The notes: generated by a model not told the origin, from the letters alone. DNA of 12,898 nt from Lentzea aerocolonigenes (GCF_000955955.1 NZ_JYJG01000197.1:1-12898); one strand, 5' to 3'. Positions 1 through 6,861 are shown, counted from the stretch's first letter. Numbers and translations are program-made.

Positions 1-27
1 AGGTGGATGAAGGTTCCCTTCATCGAG
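1..27 (-). repeat. 27-bp 3'-end hairpin repeat, left copy (terminator-like)
   Basis: Bases 6-13 (GATGAAGG) pair with 17-24 (CCTTCATC) around a 3-nt loop. The whole 27-bp unit is the exact reverse complement of 12870-12896. It starts 4 nt after the stop codon of the leftward propeller gene, so on that gene's strand it reads in the same orientation as the right-hand copy reads after its own gene. The position suggests a transcription terminator or mRNA 3'-end element. The family identity is unknown to me, and bases left of position 1 are not visible. Confidence 0.75.
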
Positions 28-31
28 GCAA

Positions 32-1321
32 TCAGAGCAGGTTGATCGAGCCGTGTGCGGAGCCGCCCGTGTGCTCGTTGTCGCCCGCGAACGAGGCCGT
101 GAAGCCCTGCAGCAGGGTGTTCAACCCGACCAGCAGCGACACGTTCGCGTCGCACGTGGCCTTGCCGGACGAGTTGGTCGTGGCGGTGCAGAGCGGGCTG
201 CCCTTGACCGTCTGGAACACGATCTTCGCACCGGCCACCGGCGCACCGGTGTGCGTTTCGGTCAGCGTCGCGTCGAGCGAGCGGACCGTGAAACCGACCA
301 GCCGGAGTTGCAGCTGGGCACTGCCCGCGACCAGCTTGGCCGCGGCGGGCGGCACGAAGTGGATCGCGATGCCCACCGGCTTGTCACCGACCGGGATCGA
401 CCCGGTGACCGTGTTCGACGCCGTGCTGATGATCGACACCGTGTCGCTGTCGAAGTTCGTGACGTAGGCGGCCGACCCGTCCGGCAGCAGCGACACGCTG
501 ATCGGCCGCTCGCCGACCGGGATCCGCGGGAGGATCTCGGTGTTCGTCGTCAGGTCGACGACCGACACCGAGTTCGACACGCTGTTCGTCACGTACGCAC
601 GGGACCCGTTCAGCGCGATGCCGTGCGGGAAGTCGCCGACGCCGATGGTGGCGGCGACCGTGCGAGAAGCCGTGTCGACGACGGAGATGTTGTTCGAGGT
701 CCTGTTGACCACGTACGCGCGCGAACCGTCGGGCGACAGGGCGAGCGCGGTCGAGTTGCTGCCCGTGGGGACCGTGGCGACGACCGCGTTGGCCGTCGTG
801 TCGATCACCGAGAGCAGGCCGGCGCCCGCGCGGTCGTGCGTCACGTAGACGGACTTGCCGTCCGGGGCGACGCTCACACCGTCGGGACGTTCGGTGACCG
901 CGATCGTCGCGGTGACCGTCCGCGTAGCCGTGTCGACCACGGAGACCGAGTTGCCGAAGTAGTTCGTGACGTAGACGAAGCCGCCGCCGGGAGCGACCGC
1001 GACGCCTGCCGGGTGGTCCCCGACCGGGATGGACGCGTCGACGGTGTTCGTCGGCGTGTCGATCACGGTGAGCTTGTTGTCGTTGGAGTTCGTCACGTAG
1101 CCGCGGGTCCCGTCGAACGCGACCGCTGCCATGTACGGCGAGTTCGCGCCGCTGTCAGCGATCGTCTCGGACACCGCGTTCGTGGCCGTGTCGATCACCG
1201 ACACCCCGCCGCCGTTGTTGGCGACGTAACCCAGCACCCGACCGGCGGGAGCCGCCGAGGCCGGGGTCACCACCAGTGCCGCGGTGACGGCAGCAGCCGT
1301 CACCAGTGGACGCAACCGCAT
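32..1321 (-). CDS. Secreted seven-bladed YVTN beta-propeller protein with C-terminal Ig-like domain
   Basis: This encodes a 429-residue exported protein. Residues 1-23 form a signal peptide (Arg-rich start, Ala/Val core, cleavage likely after PASA). Then come seven repeats of about 40 residues, each with a YVTN-type strand (YVANN, YVTNS, YVTNY, YVTHD, YVVNR, YVTNS, YVTNF) and a VSVIDTATNTV-type strand, so one closed propeller is likely. The last 95 or so residues resemble an Ig/invasin-like beta sandwich (LDATLTETHTGAPVAGAKIVF) with two Cys that could form a disulfide. The family is extracytoplasmic and its ligand cannot be inferred. I chose the ATG at 1321 because AGGAGG lies 8 nt upstream; a TTG six bases earlier would leave only 2 nt. 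The gene follows the GNAT gene by 36 nt on the same strand, so co-transcription is possible. A hairpin follows its stop. Confidence 0.88.
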   Translation of the reverse strand: MRLRPLVTAAAVTAALVVTPASAAPAGRVLGYVANNGGGVSVIDTATNAVSETIADSGANSPYMAAVAFDGTRGYVTNSNDNKLTVIDTPTNTVDASIPVGDHPAGVAVAPGGGFVYVTNYFGNSVSVVDTATRTVTATIAVTERPDGVSVAPDGKSVYVTHDRAGAGLLSVIDTTANAVVATVPTGSNSTALALSPDGSRAYVVNRTSNNISVVDTASRTVAATIGVGDFPHGIALNGSRAYVTNSVSNSVSVVDLTTNTEILPRIPVGERPISVSLLPDGSAAYVTNFDSDTVSIISTASNTVTGSIPVGDKPVGIAIHFVPPAAAKLVAGSAQLQLRLVGFTVRSLDATLTETHTGAPVAGAKIVFQTVKGSPLCTATTNSSGKATCDANVSLLVGLNTLLQGFTASFAGDNEHTGGSAHGSINLL

Positions 1322-1329
1322 GTTCAATG

Positions 1330-1335
1330 CCTCCT
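1330..1335 (-). promoter_or_regulatory. Ribosome binding site deciding the propeller gene start
   Basis: The minus strand reads AGGAGG, a perfect Shine-Dalgarno core, 8 nt before the ATG at 1321. It favours that ATG over the in-frame TTG at 1327. Confidence 0.8.
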
Positions 1336-1357
1336 GGCGCGCGTCATCCCGACCTGG

Positions 1358-1846
1358 TCAGGACATCGCGGCCGAATGGGCGGACGTTAGCCTCTTTTCG
1401 AACCAATGCCCGGCATACTTTGCGTCGTTGTAGTTCTCGATCTCGACGAAACCCCGTTTGGCGTAGAGGTTTCTGGCTTCGACGAGGTCGTCGCGCACGT
1501 CGAGTCGCAACGCGGTGACGCCGAGTTTCAGGGCTTCCGCCTCTATCGCTCGCAGCAGTGCGGATGCGGCGCCCTGGCCGCGGAACTCCTTGCGCACGAA
1601 CATCCGCGTCAGCTCGCCGGTGGTGCCGTCCAGGAAGCGCATGCCCAGGCAGCCCGCCTGCTCACCGTTCTTCGACACCACGAGGAACACCGGCACGTCG
1701 CTGTCCTCCTCATCGCGCTGGTACTGCGCGACTTCCTCGGCGACGTCGTCCCTCCCCCGGTAACGACCGATGATGTCCACGTAGAAGTCGCGGTTGATGT
1801 CCGAGTCCGCCGCCCACGTTTCGGCCGTCACGATCCAGTTGGTCAT
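1358..1846 (-). CDS. GNAT-family N-acetyltransferase
   Basis: This encodes a cytoplasmic acetyl-CoA-dependent acyltransferase of about 162 residues, the normal size for a single GNAT domain. The beta4 strand and acetyl-CoA pyrophosphate loop are clear: GELTRMFVRKEFRGQGAASALL, with the Q/RxxGxG/A signature as RGQGA. A helix then leads to LRLDVRDDLVEARNLYAKRGFVEIENY, the usual C-terminal NAxxLYxKxGF motif. The acceptor substrate cannot be told from sequence. An ATG at 1846 (MTNW) has AGGA 7 nt upstream; an alternative ATG at 1861 would add five residues and has a weaker GGA. The gene diverges from the sigma factor gene and is followed after 36 nt by the propeller gene. Confidence 0.88.
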   Translation of the reverse strand: MTNWIVTAETWAADSDINRDFYVDIIGRYRGRDDVAEEVAQYQRDEEDSDVPVFLVVSKNGEQAGCLGMRFLDGTTGELTRMFVRKEFRGQGAASALLRAIEAEALKLGVTALRLDVRDDLVEARNLYAKRGFVEIENYNDAKYAGHWFEKRLTSAHSAAMS

Positions 1847-1869
1847 GGCTTCATCCTGCATTCGCCGTC

Positions 1870-1900
1870 CACTGTGATTCAGGTCACTGCAACACTGTGA
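1870..1900. repeat. 8-bp direct repeat CACTGTGA x2 in a divergent intergenic region
   Basis: CACTGTGA occurs at 1870-1877 and again at 1893-1900, 23 bp apart start to start, with a reverse-oriented TCACTG between them. The pair fills most of the short gap between the GNAT and sigma factor starts. It could be a regulator site for either gene. I see no clear ECF-type -35/-10 pair here. Confidence 0.4.
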
Positions 1901-1925
1901 GTGCGGGAAGCCAACTGGGGGCGTG

Positions 1926-2423
1926 ATGTTCGCGGAGTTGTTCGACGAGCACGCTCAGCCGCTGCACCGATATCTGGCGCGGCGCGTGGGTGTCGACGTG
2001 GCTGACGACTTGGTCAGCGAGACGTTCCTGGCCGCCATGCGTTCTGCCGCGGCGTACGACCCGGCACGTGGCGGCGTCGTCGGCTGGCTCTACGGCATCG
2101 CGACGAACCTGTTGCGCGCCCACGCCAAACGCGAGGTCCGGCTGTTGCGCACCGCCGAACGCTACGGCGTCGACCTGGGTGTCGCGGAGACGCTGGAGCA
2201 CACGGTGGTGACGCGGATCGACGCCCGCTCGCACCTGCGGCTGATCGCCGGCGAGCTGGCCCGGATGCCTCAGGCGGACCGCGACCTGTTGCTGCTCGTG
2301 TCGCTGGCCGGTCTCACCGTCCAGGACGCGGCCGAGGCGCTCGGCCTGAACCCCGGCACCGCCCGGTCCCGTCTGCACCGCCTGCGCACCAAGCTGAAGG
2401 AACTGGAGCTCCGCCATGCGTGA
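1926..2423 (+). CDS. Sigma-70 family (ECF-like) RNA polymerase sigma factor
   Basis: This encodes a 165-residue two-domain sigma factor that would direct RNA polymerase to a specific promoter set. Region 2 spans about residues 1-70 (LFDEHAQPLHRYLARRVG...DLVSETFLAAMRSAAAYDP...GWLYGIATNLLRAHAKRE). Region 4 spans about 104-160, with a helix-turn-helix (LAGLTVQDAAEALGLNPGTARSRLHRLRTKLKE). No region 3 or extra C-terminal domain is present. Start choice is between GTG 1923 and ATG 1926. A GGGGG run at 1917-1921 gives the ATG the better, though short, spacing. The 3' end overlaps the next gene by 8 nt, so the two are translationally coupled. The membrane protein that follows is the likely regulator. 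Confidence 0.92.
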   Translation: MFAELFDEHAQPLHRYLARRVGVDVADDLVSETFLAAMRSAAAYDPARGGVVGWLYGIATNLLRAHAKREVRLLRTAERYGVDLGVAETLEHTVVTRIDARSHLRLIAGELARMPQADRDLLLLVSLAGLTVQDAAEALGLNPGTARSRLHRLRTKLKELELRHA

Positions 2424-3288
2424 CCTGCTGGACGACGACCTCGCCGAGCTCTACCCGGTGCGGCCGGCCGACGACGTGCGGCTGGCCAGGTTGCGCGAAC
2501 AGCTCTTCTCCGAGCAGCCGAAACGCCGCACGCGCAGGTGGATCGGCATCGCCGCGGCGGCCGCCGGGGTCGTCCTGGTCGCCGGGCTCGTGGTGTACCT
2601 GCGGCCGGCCTCGCACAACGCGCCGGTCGCGACGATGCCGACCGCGCCCGCGACCTCGTTGGTGGAGGCGGCGGGCCTGCTCGAGACGTCCGGGGAGCCG
2701 CGGGGCAAATACCGGCACATCAAGTACGAGGTGTGGCAGACGTACAGCACCGGCGAGGCAGGCACCCCGAGCTTCGGCGCCACGCAGTTCGAGTACCAGA
2801 CCGACGTGTGGCTGCCCGTCGCGCCCAGCCAGAACCCCGTGGTCACCCGCAGGCTCACCGGTCGCCAGCGGGCGATCGCAGGCGTGCAGAAGCGGGCTGA
2901 GGACTACCACATCTACAAGGACGACAAGGGTCCTGGCCTCTGGGACTCGTTGTGCACGCACACCCCGTGCCACGAAGTGGGCATGTTGAACCCGCTGCCG
3001 GTGGAGCCGGCGGAGAAGCTGGACAGCGCGGCGAAGACGTTGATGTCGCCCTTCACCACCAACCAGGAGAAGGCGGGACTGTACCGGCAGCTCGCCGCCG
3101 TCCCCGAGATCCGCTACGACAACGGCACGGTGACCACTGCGGGGCCGACGCGGTTCACCCTCGATCCGGCGACCGGTGAGGTGGTGAGCGTTGAGGAGCG
3201 GAAGCCGAACACGAGGTTGATGTCCCCGGACCTGGTGACGCTGGCGGTCACGATCACCTACGAGTGGACTGATCAGCGGCCGTCGTAG
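2416..3288 (+). CDS. Single-pass membrane protein coupled to the sigma factor (CU044_5270-like, putative regulator)
   Basis: This is a 290-residue protein with a roughly 41-residue acidic-then-basic cytoplasmic N-terminus, one transmembrane helix at about 42-62 after a KRRTRR positive-inside stretch, and a large external domain. The N-terminal segment (MRDLLDDDLAELYPVRPADDVRLARLREQLF) resembles proteins found after actinobacterial sigma factors and named CU044_5270 family; I give that name from memory. It has no HxxxCxxC zinc motif, so it is not a canonical ZAS anti-sigma factor. The external domain has two Cys (CTHTPC) and a lipoprotein-like strand pattern (TRFTLDPATGEVVSVEE). The ATG overlaps the sigma gene by 8 nt with GGAG 7 nt upstream. 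An anti-sigma or sensor role is inferred from context only. Its 3' end overlaps the kinase gene tail to tail by 16 nt. Confidence 0.8.
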   Translation: MRDLLDDDLAELYPVRPADDVRLARLREQLFSEQPKRRTRRWIGIAAAAAGVVLVAGLVVYLRPASHNAPVATMPTAPATSLVEAAGLLETSGEPRGKYRHIKYEVWQTYSTGEAGTPSFGATQFEYQTDVWLPVAPSQNPVVTRRLTGRQRAIAGVQKRAEDYHIYKDDKGPGLWDSLCTHTPCHEVGMLNPLPVEPAEKLDSAAKTLMSPFTTNQEKAGLYRQLAAVPEIRYDNGTVTTAGPTRFTLDPATGEVVSVEERKPNTRLMSPDLVTLAVTITYEWTDQRPS

Positions 3289-4598
3289 GAGCGCGGCAAG
3301 TACCACGCCAGAGCGGCACGCAACTCGATCACGTCACGCTCGCGCCGCCGCCTGGACCGCTCGTGCGCGATCGGAAACACCCGCACCCCGCCGTGGTGCG
3401 CGCCGAAGAAGCGGCGCGGTGCCGGGTCCTTCAGCCAGACGACGACCCACGGGCGTTTCTTGTGCGGCACGACCCGGACGCGGGCCAGCTCGTACCACCA
3501 GTACTGGTGGAACTTGCCGTTGCGCGTGGTGGCGATGCCCTCGCGGCTGATCTCGATGACGACCTTGCTGCGGGCGGCGGCGCCGAAGAGCCGCACGGCG
3601 CGCACCACCAGCACGCAGAACGCGGCCAGCGCCAGCAGCTGGGTGGCGCCGTTGGCGTGGGCGGCCGGGTCGGCGATCGCGGCGGCCAGCAGACCTGCGG
3701 CGAGGTTCGTGAGGCCCCACGCGAACGGCACGATCCGCGACGTCGAGAACGTCGCCGCCGCTGGCGTCATCGGCGCGGGCAGCTTCGAGGTCGGCGGCTT
3801 CGGGGAGACGACCTGGGCCAGCAACCGGGTCACCTCGGTCGGGTCCGGGCGACGAGCGGGGTCGCGGTGCATGCACTTCTGCACCAACGGACGCAGCGGT
3901 TTCGGCACGCCGTCCAGGTCGGGCTCGCCGTGAGCCGCCCGGTAGAGCAGAGTCGCGGTCGGCCCCTCGCCGAACGGCCCCTTGCCGGTCGCCGCGTACA
4001 CCAGGACCGCGCCGAGAGCGAAGACGTCGGAGGGACACCCCACCTCCTGGCCCGTGATCTGCTCGGGCGACAGGAAGCCGGGCGTGCCGAACACCATGCC
4101 GGTCTCGGTCAACGCCGTGTGCTCCATCGCGCGCGAGATGCCGAAGTCGATCACGCGCGGGCCGTCGGCGCCCAGCAGCACGTTGGACGGCTTCAGGTCG
4201 CGGTGCACCAGCCCGGCGCGGTGGATCGCGGTCAGGGCCTCGGCGAGTCCCTCTGCCAGGCGGCGCAGGTGGTGCTCCGGCAGCGGGCCGTGCCGTTCGA
4301 TCGCCTCCTGCAGGGTCGGACCGGGCACGTACTCCGTGGCCATCCACGGGCGGGCCGCGCGCGTGTCGGCGTCGACGACCGCCGCGGTGCCTGCCGAGCC
4401 GACCGCGCGGGCCATCTGCACCTCGCGGCGGAAGCGTTCGCGGAAGCGGGGGTCGTCGGCGAGCTCCGCGCGGGCCACCTTCACGGCGACCTGGCGTCCG
4501 TCGCTGCCTTGGCCCAGGTAGACCGTTCCCATGGCACCACGACCAAGCCTGCCGAGCAGCAGGTAGTCGCCTATGCGTTGGGGTTGGTCCACCTTCAC
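3273..4598 (-). CDS. Membrane-bound Ser/Thr protein kinase with C-terminal PH-like domain
   Basis: This encodes a PknB-type Hanks kinase of 441 residues. The kinase domain occupies about 10-262: glycine loop GRLGRGAMGTVY (16-27), catalytic Lys40 in AVKVA, Glu59 on helix C, HRDLKPSN (132-139, catalytic Asp134), DFG (151-153), and an activation segment ending GTPGFLSPEQ. All catalytic residues are intact. A Pro-rich linker leads to two hydrophobic helices (about 289-309 and 317-337). About 100 residues follow (VVIEISREGIATTRNGKFHQYWWYELARVRV... ELRAALAWYL), resembling a small bacterial PH-type domain. With two helices, both ends should be cytoplasmic. There are no PASTA or other external sensor domains. 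Start GTG 4598 lacks a Shine-Dalgarno but sits 7 nt after TACCCT, suggesting a leaderless mRNA. Confidence 0.93.
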   Translation of the reverse strand: MKVDQPQRIGDYLLLGRLGRGAMGTVYLGQGSDGRQVAVKVARAELADDPRFRERFRREVQMARAVGSAGTAAVVDADTRAARPWMATEYVPGPTLQEAIERHGPLPEHHLRRLAEGLAEALTAIHRAGLVHRDLKPSNVLLGADGPRVIDFGISRAMEHTALTETGMVFGTPGFLSPEQITGQEVGCPSDVFALGAVLVYAATGKGPFGEGPTATLLYRAAHGEPDLDGVPKPLRPLVQKCMHRDPARRPDPTEVTRLLAQVVSPKPPTSKLPAPMTPAAATFSTSRIVPFAWGLTNLAAGLLAAAIADPAAHANGATQLLALAAFCVLVVRAVRLFGAAARSKVVIEISREGIATTRNGKFHQYWWYELARVRVVPHKKRPWVVVWLKDPAPRRFFGAHHGGVRVFPIAHERSRRRRERDVIELRAALAWYLPRSYDGR

Positions 4599-4605
4599 CG
4601 GATCG

Positions 4606-4611
4606 AGGGTA
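4606..4611 (-). promoter_or_regulatory. Putative -10 box for leaderless kinase mRNA
   Basis: The minus strand reads TACCCT (TANNNT consensus) ending 7 nt before the GTG at 4598. No ribosome binding site lies between. I see no convincing -35 hexamer. Confidence 0.45.
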
Positions 4612-4642
4612 GCGGGAGTTGGGCGCGAATCCGCACATCTGA

Positions 4643-4652
4643 GTAGATCTAC
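4643..4652. promoter_or_regulatory. Perfect 10-bp palindrome GTAGATCTAC before corA
   Basis: This self-complementary decamer lies in the 69-bp divergent gap, immediately upstream of the putative -10 box of the CorA-type gene. Its position fits an operator, but ten bases can arise by chance. Confidence 0.3.
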
Positions 4653-4653
4653 G

Positions 4654-4659
4654 TAGGCT
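4654..4659 (+). promoter_or_regulatory. Putative -10 box for leaderless corA mRNA
   Basis: TAGGCT fits TANNNT and ends 8 nt before the ATG at 4668, so transcription could start at the A of the start codon. No strong Shine-Dalgarno is present (only AGG 10 nt away), and no -35 match is seen. Confidence 0.42.
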
Positions 4660-4667
4660 TGTCACCC

Positions 4668-5621
4668 ATGAGCCGGACCCGCTTGTACCGCAACGGCGAA
4701 CTCGTGGACCACGGCTTCCCGGTCACCGAAGTCGCGCGGCACCTTCAAGATCCGACCGCGGTCGTGTGGTTCGACCTCTGCTCGCCGTCGGAAAGCGACA
4801 TAGGTCTGCTCAGAGACGAGCTGGGCCTGCACGAGCTCGCGATCGAGGACGCGCTCGGCGAACGCCAGCGCCCCAAGCTCGACCGCTACCCCACCCATCT
4901 CTTCATGACCGTCCACGCGGCCGAGTACGACCACGAGATCAGGACCACGGAGATCGACGTCTTCGTCACCGGACAGGCGCTCGTCACCGTCCGCGAGAAC
5001 GAGTCGTACGACATCAAGAACCTCCAACGCCGCTGGGACAGCGCCCCGGACCTCGCGACGTCCGGCGTCGGCTTCCTGCTGCACGGCCTGCTCGACGACG
5101 TGGTGGACACCCAGTACGCCGCCGCGCAGAAGCTCGACGAGGCCATCGAGGACCTGGAAGACCAGATCTACCAGGAGAAACCGCACGTCGGGCACAAGGC
5201 GATCAAGATGCGCCGGTCCCTGGTGCAGCTGCGCCGGGTCGCGTTGCCGATGCGCGAGGTCCTCGGCTCGCTGATGCACAAGGACCACTCCATCGTGGAC
5301 GACGCGATGATGCCGTACTACCTGGACGTCAAGGACCACACGCTGTTCACCGCCGAGCTCACGGAGTCGATGCGCGAGCTGGTCACGAACCTGCGCGAGG
5401 CCGAGGTCGCGGTGCAGGGCAACCGGCTGAACTCGATCATGAAGAAGGTCACCAGCTGGGCGGCGATCATCGCCGTGCCGACCGCGATCTCCGGCTACTA
5501 CGGCATGAACGTGCCCTACCCCGGTTTCGAGCAGAAGTGGGGCTTCTGGGTGTCCACGCTGGGTATCTTCGCCCTCTCCTACCTCCTGTACGTGATGTTC
5601 AAGCGCCGCGATTGGCTGTAA
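4668..5621 (+). CDS. corA: CorA-family magnesium/divalent metal channel
   Basis: This encodes a 317-residue inner-membrane cation channel of normal CorA length. The acidic cytoplasmic funnel domain runs from the N-terminus (WFDLCSPSESDIGLLRDELGLHELAIEDAL, typical of the family). Long stalk helices follow, with many Glu/Asp and Arg (LDEAIEDLEDQIYQ... IKMRRSLVQLRRVALPMREVL). The first transmembrane helix ends at the signature YGMN (GMN at 279-281). The second runs from about 292 to 311, followed by a basic tail, KRRDWL. The family forms pentamers that carry Mg2+, Co2+ or Ni2+; exact selectivity cannot be read from sequence. ATG 4668 is preferred over TTG 4659. It diverges from the kinase gene, and the crotonase gene begins 3 nt after its stop. 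Confidence 0.95.
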   Translation: MSRTRLYRNGELVDHGFPVTEVARHLQDPTAVVWFDLCSPSESDIGLLRDELGLHELAIEDALGERQRPKLDRYPTHLFMTVHAAEYDHEIRTTEIDVFVTGQALVTVRENESYDIKNLQRRWDSAPDLATSGVGFLLHGLLDDVVDTQYAAAQKLDEAIEDLEDQIYQEKPHVGHKAIKMRRSLVQLRRVALPMREVLGSLMHKDHSIVDDAMMPYYLDVKDHTLFTAELTESMRELVTNLREAEVAVQGNRLNSIMKKVTSWAAIIAVPTAISGYYGMNVPYPGFEQKWGFWVSTLGIFALSYLLYVMFKRRDWL

Positions 5622-5624
5622 ACG

Positions 5625-6392
5625 ATGAAGATCCACCTGACCAGGCAGAACGAGCTCGCGATCATCACGATCGACGCCCCGCCGCTCAACCTCTACGCCC
5701 TCGACCTCGACGCCGAGTTCCACGACGCCCTCGACGAGCTGGGGGACGCGCGGACGTTGCTGATCAACGCGACCGGCCGGGTCGTCAGCGGCGGTGTCGA
5801 CGTGTCGCTGTTCGCCGCGCAGGAGTACCGCGAGGACGCGCAGGCGCTGTTCGACCGCATGCTCCTGCTGCCAGGGCGGCTCGCCGCGCTGCCGATCCCG
5901 ACCGTGTTCGCCGCGCACGCCCTGTGCCTGACCTGGGCGTTCGAGCTCGCCGTGGCGTGCGACATCATCCTCGCCGCCGAGAGCGCCAAGTTCGGTCTGG
6001 TGGAGAAGGTCGTGGGCCTCACGCCGACGATGGGCGGCACGCAACGCCTCGCCGCCCGTGCCGGAGTGGGGCGCGCCAAGGAGTTCGTGATGACGGGCGA
6101 CCTCTACGACGCCGTCACGCTCGAACGCTGGAACGTCGTGAACCGGGTGCTCCCGGACGAGGGATTCCCATTGGCCGCCGAACAGTTCGCGCTGAGCCTG
6201 GCGGTCGGCCCGACGAAGGCGCACGCCGCGACCAAGCAGGTCCTCGCGCACTTCGAGCACGGCGGTGTCCCGGAGGCGGACGCGCACGTCACCACGATCG
6301 CGTCCGCGCTGTTCGAGACCCAGGACCTGCCGCGAGCGGTGCACAGCTTCCTCACCGACGGCCCCGGCAAGGCCACGTTCCAGGGCCGCTGA
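5625..6392 (+). CDS. Enoyl-CoA hydratase/isomerase (crotonase) family protein with altered oxyanion loop
   Basis: This is a 255-residue protein of typical crotonase length. It acts on a CoA thioester in the cytoplasm; the family covers hydratases, isomerases and hydrolases. The first oxyanion segment is VVSGGVDVSLF (53-63). The second, normally ALGGGxEL, reads ALCLTWAFEL here, with Thr103-Trp104-Ala105 replacing the three glycines. Both glutamates matching the rat hydratase pair are kept: Glu107 in FEL and Glu127 in GLVEKVVG, 20 residues apart as usual. GGTQRLAARAGVGRAKEFVMTGDLYDA follows the family pattern. It starts 3 nt after the corA stop with no clear ribosome binding site, so translation probably depends on coupling to corA. 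A beta-oxidation role is unproven. Confidence 0.87.
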   Translation: MKIHLTRQNELAIITIDAPPLNLYALDLDAEFHDALDELGDARTLLINATGRVVSGGVDVSLFAAQEYREDAQALFDRMLLLPGRLAALPIPTVFAAHALCLTWAFELAVACDIILAAESAKFGLVEKVVGLTPTMGGTQRLAARAGVGRAKEFVMTGDLYDAVTLERWNVVNRVLPDEGFPLAAEQFALSLAVGPTKAHAATKQVLAHFEHGGVPEADAHVTTIASALFETQDLPRAVHSFLTDGPGKATFQGR

Positions 6393-6848
6393 TCAGGCGT
6401 TCTCCCGGAACTTGAGCCAGCGCGAGCTCAGCCCGTCCCAGATCTCCTGGTACCGCAGGAACATCTCCCGCACCCGCTCGGGGTCGACGTCCTCGGGCGG
6501 GGTCGAGGCGATGTAGTAGCCGAGGTCGTCCTGCAGCCGGTGGAACTTGTAGCTGGCCTCCTCCATCAGCACCCAGAGGGATCGCCACGCGAAGAACGGC
6601 TCCAGCGCGCTGACCACCGTGACGATGGCCACGAGCGAGAACGCGGTGCCCGTCCAGGGATCCAGGTTCTGCAGGCCGAGGATGATCGTCGAGGCCGCCG
6701 ACAGCACCAGCGTGGTCAGCCGGACCGTCACGGACTTCCAGCGGAACCGGTGTTTGCGGGACCGGGCGTAGGTGTGGCCGCGCTCGATCTGGTCGCGGAG
6801 GTGGTGGGCGAGTTCCAGCGGCTTCAGGCCGGACGGCAGGTCGGTCAC
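6393..6848 (-). CDS. Two-helix membrane protein, DUF4231/SLATT-like
   Basis: This is a 151-residue protein. A cytoplasmic N-terminal helix rich in His/Arg (LELAHHLRDQIERGHTYARSRKHRFRWKSVTVR) precedes two hydrophobic helices (about 40-60 and 66-83) joined by a short external loop (QNLDPWTG). A long C-terminal helical region follows (WRSLWVLMEEASYKFHRLQDDLGYY... RVREMFLRYQEIWDGLSSRWLKFRE). This layout matches the DUF4231/SLATT group as I remember it. That group contains predicted membrane effectors of nucleotide-sensing conflict systems and also solitary proteins of unknown role. No SMODS, SLOG or other partner is beside it. The GTG start has no Shine-Dalgarno but lies 7 nt after TAATGT, suggesting a leaderless mRNA. 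Its stop codon directly abuts the crotonase stop. Confidence 0.8.
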   Translation of the reverse strand: MTDLPSGLKPLELAHHLRDQIERGHTYARSRKHRFRWKSVTVRLTTLVLSAASTIILGLQNLDPWTGTAFSLVAIVTVVSALEPFFAWRSLWVLMEEASYKFHRLQDDLGYYIASTPPEDVDPERVREMFLRYQEIWDGLSSRWLKFRENA

Positions 6849-6855
6849 GCGCGAG

Positions 6856-6861
6856 ACATTA
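6856..6861 (-). promoter_or_regulatory. Putative -10 box of the DUF4231-like gene
   Basis: The minus strand reads TAATGT, ending 7 nt before the GTG at 6848. There is no ribosome binding site, so the transcript is probably leaderless. Confidence 0.45.

Noticed and set aside
53..1390. 445-codon plus-strand frame with repeated VRDVD/RVDHGD patterns opposite the propeller gene
   Set aside because: The apparent repeat is the antisense image of the YVTN repeats, not an independent repeat protein.
4662..6344. 560-codon open frame on the minus strand across corA and the crotonase gene
   Set aside because: It is an antisense shadow created by high GC. It is Arg/His/Val-rich with no domain, while the plus-strand frames match CorA and crotonase along their full length.
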